A stretch of 64,000 nt of DNA from Bradyrhizobium paxllaeri (lineage in GTDB: Bacteria; Pseudomonadota; Alphaproteobacteria; Rhizobiales; Xanthobacteraceae), in assembly GCF_001693515.2 (NCBI RefSeq), contig NZ_CP042968.1:5580001-5644000 (forward strand), read 5' to 3'. Shown here piece after piece: positions 60,228 through 64,000 of the stretch (its first letter is position 1; every line of letters begins with the position of its first letter). Both the position numbers and the translations under genes were made by a program. The notes beneath the pieces were generated by a model. That model did no database searches. It was not told where the DNA came from and was given only the letters and a program-made list of their open reading frames with translations.

Positions 60228-61016
60228 ATGCGCGCACTTTACACAGCAGCGACCGGCATGGCGGCACAGGAACTCAACGTTCAGGTGATCTCCAACAACA
60301 TCGCCAATATGCGCACCACCGGCTACAAGAAGCAGCGGGCTGCGTTTCAGGACCTGATCTACGACCATGTGCGCCGCGTCGGCGCGCAGGCTTCCGACCA
60401 GGGCACCATCCTGCCGGTCGGTGTCGACATCGGCGGCGGCGTCAAGACCGTCGGCACGCCGCGTCTGATGGGCCAGGGCACGCTGTCGCCGACCGGCAAC
60501 GATCTCGACATTGCCATCCGCGGCGAAGGTTTCTTCAAGATCCAGGTGCCCGACGGCACCTATGCCTATACTCGCGACGGCTCGTTCATGATGGACGCGC
60601 AGGGCCGCGTCGTCACCGCCCAGGGCAACCCGGTGCAGCCGACGATCACGATCCCGCAGAATTCCTCGGCGATCACCATCAACGCGCAGGGTCAGGTCAC
60701 CGTGATGCTGCCGGGCTCGACCACGCCGACGCTTGTCGGCCAGATCGGCCTGACGCGCTTCATCAACAAGGCCGGCCTCAACCCGATCGGCGACAATCTG
60801 TTCACGGACACCCCGGCCTCGGGCACGCCGCAGGACGGCGTCGCCAACACCGACGGCTTTGGCGACATGCAGCAGGGCAACCTCGAACAGGCCAACGTCG
60901 AGGTGGTGACTGAAATCTCCGACCTGATCGCCGCCCAGCGTGCCTATGAAATGAATGCGAAGGTCATCAGCGCGGCGGACCAGATGCTGCAATCCACCTC
61001 CAACATGTTCCGCTGA
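60228..61016 (+). CDS. flgG: Flagellar distal rod protein FlgG
   Basis: The 262-residue protein begins MRALYTAATGMAAQELNVQVISNNIANMRTTGYKKQRAAFQDLIY and ends SNVEVVTEISDLIAAQRAYEMNAKVISAADQMLQSTSNM in the usual FlgG way; the form here is NLEQANVEVVTEISDLI. It builds the distal rod. It follows flgF by 18 bases. Confidence 0.96.
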   Translation: MRALYTAATGMAAQELNVQVISNNIANMRTTGYKKQRAAFQDLIYDHVRRVGAQASDQGTILPVGVDIGGGVKTVGTPRLMGQGTLSPTGNDLDIAIRGEGFFKIQVPDGTYAYTRDGSFMMDAQGRVVTAQGNPVQPTITIPQNSSAITINAQGQVTVMLPGSTTPTLVGQIGLTRFINKAGLNPIGDNLFTDTPASGTPQDGVANTDGFGDMQQGNLEQANVEVVTEISDLIAAQRAYEMNAKVISAADQMLQSTSNMFR

Positions 61017-61019
61017 GCA

Positions 61020-62114
61020 ATGATCATGATCACCCGCCCCCTCCTCCTGGCCGCTGCCCTGATCGCCGCATCGAGCGCAACCGCACAGACCCAGGACGCC
61101 TTTGCAAACCGCAACGTGATCGCCGCGCCCGTGCTGCGCGCCAATGTGCAGGTATCGGGAGATCTGGTGCGGATCGGCGACGTCATCGACAATGCCGGCA
61201 GCGCGGGGCAGATCGCGATCTACCGCGCGCCGGATCTTGGCACCACCGGCGCGCTGCCGGTGGCGCAGGTGCTCAACACCCTGCGCGCCCATCATGTGAT
61301 CGGCGTCGACACCCGGGAGCTGAAGGAAATTTCGGTGACGCGGCTGGCCCGAACGCTCGAAGGCAAGGACATCGAGCTGCAGGTCGCGCGCGCGCTGGAG
61401 CGCCGCAATGGCCTCGGCGACGCCGCCAACCTGGCGCTGACCTTCGACCGCGATCCCGGCGACGTCAGGCTGGATTCCGGCTTCAGCGGCAGCCCGCAGG
61501 CGACGATCGTGCGTTACGACAACCGCAACGGCCGCTTCGACGTCACGTTTGAAATCACCAATGAGAACGGCACGGCGCCGGTCAAGCTGCGTTTCACCGG
61601 CACGGCGATCGAGACCGTCGAAGCCGCGGTGCTGACGCGCAATGTCGAGCGCAATGAAGTCCTGAAATCATCCGACGTGGTGGTTGAGCGCCGCCCGAAG
61701 GCGGAAGTCGGCACCGATGCTTCCGCGCGCGATCGTGCCGTGGGCATGCAGGCGCGCCGCCAGCTCCGCGCCGGCCAGGCGATCAAGACCGCGGATCTCG
61801 CCAAGCCTGATCTGGTGCAACGCGACCAGAACGTCACGCTGATTTACGAGACCACCGGTATCTATCTCACCATGCGCGGCAAGGCGCTGGACAACGGCAC
61901 CGAGGGCGACGTCGTCAGCGTCATGAACCTGCAGTCGAAGCGTACTGTGTCCGGCACCGTGATCGGCCGCGGCCAAGTCTCCATTACCCCCGTCTCGATT
62001 ACGCCGGTGGCCTCCCGCCCGGCGCAAACTAGCGACGCCACCTCCTCGCTCAGCCCTGCCGCTCCCATCGCCGTCGCCACCGTCAGTTCGCCAGCCGCTT
62101 CAAAAGCCGAGTAA
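61020..62114 (+). CDS. flgA: P-ring chaperone FlgA
   Basis: The 364-residue protein has a signal peptide (LLLAAALIAASSATAQ), a long N-terminal part and the SAF-type FlgA domain (TRNVERNEVLKSSDVVVERRPKAE, MQARRQLRAGQAIKTADLAKPDLVQRDQNVTLIYETTGIYLTMRGKALDNGTEGDVVSVMNLQSKRTVSGTVIG). It acts in the periplasm to assemble the P ring. It is longer than enteric FlgA, as is common in alphaproteobacteria. The ATG lies three bases after flgG. Confidence 0.93.
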   Translation: MIMITRPLLLAAALIAASSATAQTQDAFANRNVIAAPVLRANVQVSGDLVRIGDVIDNAGSAGQIAIYRAPDLGTTGALPVAQVLNTLRAHHVIGVDTRELKEISVTRLARTLEGKDIELQVARALERRNGLGDAANLALTFDRDPGDVRLDSGFSGSPQATIVRYDNRNGRFDVTFEITNENGTAPVKLRFTGTAIETVEAAVLTRNVERNEVLKSSDVVVERRPKAEVGTDASARDRAVGMQARRQLRAGQAIKTADLAKPDLVQRDQNVTLIYETTGIYLTMRGKALDNGTEGDVVSVMNLQSKRTVSGTVIGRGQVSITPVSITPVASRPAQTSDATSSLSPAAPIAVATVSSPAASKAE

Positions 62115-62119
62115 TGTAA

Positions 62120-62872
62120 ATGTCAGTTCCCCGCCTCAACCGCATCATCCTCACCGGCGCCGTGCTGTCGCTGGCCGCCGCCGCGAGCGGTTGTTCCTCG
62201 ATCGACCGTCTCTCCCAGATCGGCGAGAAGCCGAAGCTGACGGAGATCGAAAACCCGACCACGCAGCCCGGCTACAAGCCGGTGCAGATGCCGATGCCCA
62301 AGCCGGAGCAGGCCTCCTACAACGCCAACTCGCTGTGGCGGAACGGCAGCCGCGCGTTCTTCAAGGATCAGCGCGCCGCCCGCATCGGCGATCTGCTGAC
62401 GGTGACCGTCAACATTACCGACAAGGCCAACCTGTCCAACGAGACCCAGCGCAGCCGCTCCGCCAAGGAAGACTCCGGCATCACCGACTTCATCGGATCC
62501 CAGACGATCACGCAGGCAAACAAGATCCTGCCCGGCAAGATCCTGACCACGGACTCGACGTCATCGAGCGACGGCAAGGGATCGGTCAATCGCCAGGAGT
62601 CGCTGACCACCAACGTCGCCGCCGTGGTAACGCAGGTGCTGCCGAACGGCAATCTCGTGGTCGAGGGAAAACAGGAAATCCGCGTCAACTTCGAAATCCG
62701 CGAACTGATCGTCGCCGGCATCGTCCGCCCCGAAGACATCCAGAGCGACAACACCATCGATTCCACCAAGATCGCGCAGGCCCGCATCGCCTATGGCGGC
62801 CGCGGCCAGATCACCGACGTGCAGCAGCCCCGCTACGGCCAGCAGGTGATGGACGTGCTGCTGCCGTTCTAG
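62120..62872 (+). CDS. flgH: L-ring lipoprotein FlgH
   Basis: The 250-residue protein has a lipobox (AASGC, Cys about residue 25) and the FlgH domain (SLWRNGSRAFFKDQRAARIGDLLTVTVNITDKANLSNETQRSR, VTQVLPNGNLVVEGKQEIRVNFEIRELIVAGIVRPEDIQSDNTI, ARIAYGGRGQI). It forms the outer-membrane L ring. It is last of the flgFGAH row and is followed by a hairpin terminator. Confidence 0.95.
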   Translation: MSVPRLNRIILTGAVLSLAAAASGCSSIDRLSQIGEKPKLTEIENPTTQPGYKPVQMPMPKPEQASYNANSLWRNGSRAFFKDQRAARIGDLLTVTVNITDKANLSNETQRSRSAKEDSGITDFIGSQTITQANKILPGKILTTDSTSSSDGKGSVNRQESLTTNVAAVVTQVLPNGNLVVEGKQEIRVNFEIRELIVAGIVRPEDIQSDNTIDSTKIAQARIAYGGRGQITDVQQPRYGQQVMDVLLPF

Positions 62873-62930
62873 TTTTTCTCAGAGCTCCCACACTCCATCG
62901 CGAACCTAGGCGCGATGAAGTGTATCAACG

Positions 62931-62961
62931 CGGCCTCCGTCAGCTCCCCTGGCGGAGGCCG
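62931..62961. terminator. Hairpin terminator between flgH and the permease gene
   Basis: CGGCCTCCG (62931-62939) pairs perfectly with CGGAGGCCG (62953-62961), followed by TGGTCGTTT. It lies between convergent genes. Confidence 0.65.
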
Positions 62962-63032
62962 TGGTCGTTTGGCTGAATGCCAGGAATGGCGACCTCGCTG
63001 TCGCAATTTCCAAAGGGTACCATCGCCTCTGT

Positions 63033-64000
63033 TCAAAAATCCGGCTCTTCCTCAGCCATCCTGGTCTGGTGGCGCCAATGCTGCCATATGGCCAGCCCGA
63101 CCGAGGTCGCCGCCGCCAGCAGCAGCAGGCCGGAAATCGGCCGCGTCAGGAAGAGCCAGGGATTCGCGTCGGTCATGATCGCACGTACAAGGTTGATCTC
63201 GATCTGGTCGCCGAGAATCAAGCCGAGGATCAGGGGCGCGAGCGGAAAACCGAGCTTGACCAGCACGTAACCAATGACGCCGAAAAGCAGCAGCACGTAG
63301 ACGCTCTGCATGGTGTTGTTAAGCGCGTAGGCGCCGACAACGCAGAGCACGAGCACGACCGGCGCCAGCACCGCCATCCGCACCGACGTCACGCGCAGCA
63401 TCAGCGGCATCAGTGCGAGGCAGATCAGCAGCATGCAGGGATGCGCCAGGATGTAGGCCGCATAGATGCCATAGGCGATATCGGGGTTTTGCGAGATGAA
63501 CAGCGGTCCCGACTGAATGCCGTGGATCGTCATCGCGCCGAGCATCACGGCGGTGACGGCGTCACCGGGAATCCCGAATGCCATAATGGTCATCAGCGAG
63601 CCACTGACATTGGCGTTGTTCGAGGCTTCCGAGGCAATGATGCCCTCGGGATGGCCCTTGCCGAAGCGATCCGGCGTTTTCGAGAATTTCTTGGCCTGGT
63701 CATAGGCCATGACGCTCGATGCGCTGCCGCCGATGGCAGGCAGTATCCCGATGATCAGCCCGACGATCGTTGACCACGCGAGCAGGAATGGCTGCTTGAA
63801 GATTTCCAGGTTCACCTTGAGGTGCGAGAAGCGCTCGAGCCTGACCCCGGCCAGCGATTGCAGCGCGTCGCTGCGCGGCGAATTCAGCTTCTCCAGATCG
63901 GTCATGATCTGCGCGAAGGCAAAAATGCCGATCAGCACCGGGAGAAACGGAAAGCCGCCGCCGATGAACGCCGAGCCGAAGGTGAAGCGCGGCACGCTGC
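63033..64000 (-). CDS. tctA: Tripartite tricarboxylate transporter large permease TctA (C-terminal part)
   Basis: The frame is open to the right edge, so the first part of the gene is outside. About 320 residues are visible: FIGGGFPFLPVLIGIFAFAQIMTDLEKL, a membrane block AWSTIVGLIIGILPAIGGSASSVMAYDQAKKFSKTPDRFGKGHPEGIIASEASNNA and later IMAFGIPGDAVTAVMLGAMTIHGIQSGPLF, the TctA signature. This permease works with a periplasmic binding protein (TctC) and a small subunit (TctB) to import citrate-like acids. Neither partner is in view. Confidence 0.92.
   Translation of the reverse strand, partial: SVPRFTFGSAFIGGGFPFLPVLIGIFAFAQIMTDLEKLNSPRSDALQSLAGVRLERFSHLKVNLEIFKQPFLLAWSTIVGLIIGILPAIGGSASSVMAYDQAKKFSKTPDRFGKGHPEGIIASEASNNANVSGSLMTIMAFGIPGDAVTAVMLGAMTIHGIQSGPLFISQNPDIAYGIYAAYILAHPCMLLICLALMPLMLRVTSVRMAVLAPVVLVLCVVGAYALNNTMQSVYVLLLFGVIGYVLVKLGFPLAPLILGLILGDQIEINLVRAIMTDANPWLFLTRPISGLLLLAAATSVGLAIWQHWRHQTRMAEEEPDF

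Overview
The window looks like a Bradyrhizobium-type alphaproteobacterial chromosome (Nitrobacteraceae). This rests on family recognition: the fliO-fliP, flgB-flgC-fliE-fliQ-fliR-flhB-cckA and fliL-fliM / flgF-flgG-flgA-flgH flagellar blocks, a class I fumarase, rhizobial intergenic palindromes, and a rhizobial symbiotic type III secretion module. All product calls come from reading translations by eye; no database search was run.

Region 1 (about 1-19,250) is an accessory island in advanced decay. It holds remnants of IS481, IS66, IS256 and IS3 elements and many frameshifted genes: an endolysin-like gene split by an IS256 copy, a WGR-domain fragment, a metallophosphoesterase, a RecB-like nuclease fragment, a truncated methyltransferase and a TIR/deoxyribosyltransferase-like fragment. 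A truncated homologue of the Wadjet component JetA lies behind a small DNA-binding-type gene. Intact genes are few. They are a class III aminotransferase and the ttsI - rhcC2 - CpaD-like lipoprotein operon of the rhizobial type III secretion system, preceded by a well-conserved nod box. A P4-type tyrosine recombinase with an AlpA-like partner sits at the right end. No tRNA gene was seen beside it.

Region 2 (19,275-37,700) is ordinary chromosome. A truncated haemoglobin and an NsrR-type repressor diverge around a perfect palindromic operator. A TetR repressor diverges from a carotenoid oxygenase, and a second operon (unknown membrane protein plus YciB-like protein) has the same two-operator promoter. 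The rest includes a SET-domain protein with a histone-H1-like tail, DUF429 and MaoC genes, fumarase, GST, an ICMT-like methyltransferase, a GFA protein, a DUF3606 protein, a lectin-like secreted protein and a Tim44-domain protein.

Region 3 (37,800-64,000) is the cell-cycle and flagellar region. It encodes the CckA hybrid kinase, export and rod genes, FliO/FliP, a GGDEF protein, an FAD-linked dehydrogenase, a very large TPR protein, MotE/FliM/FliL and FlgFGAH. A partial TctA-type permease runs off the right edge. Perfect TTAA-N7-TTAA (CtrA-type) boxes precede flgB and the TPR gene, linking the CckA pathway to this locus.
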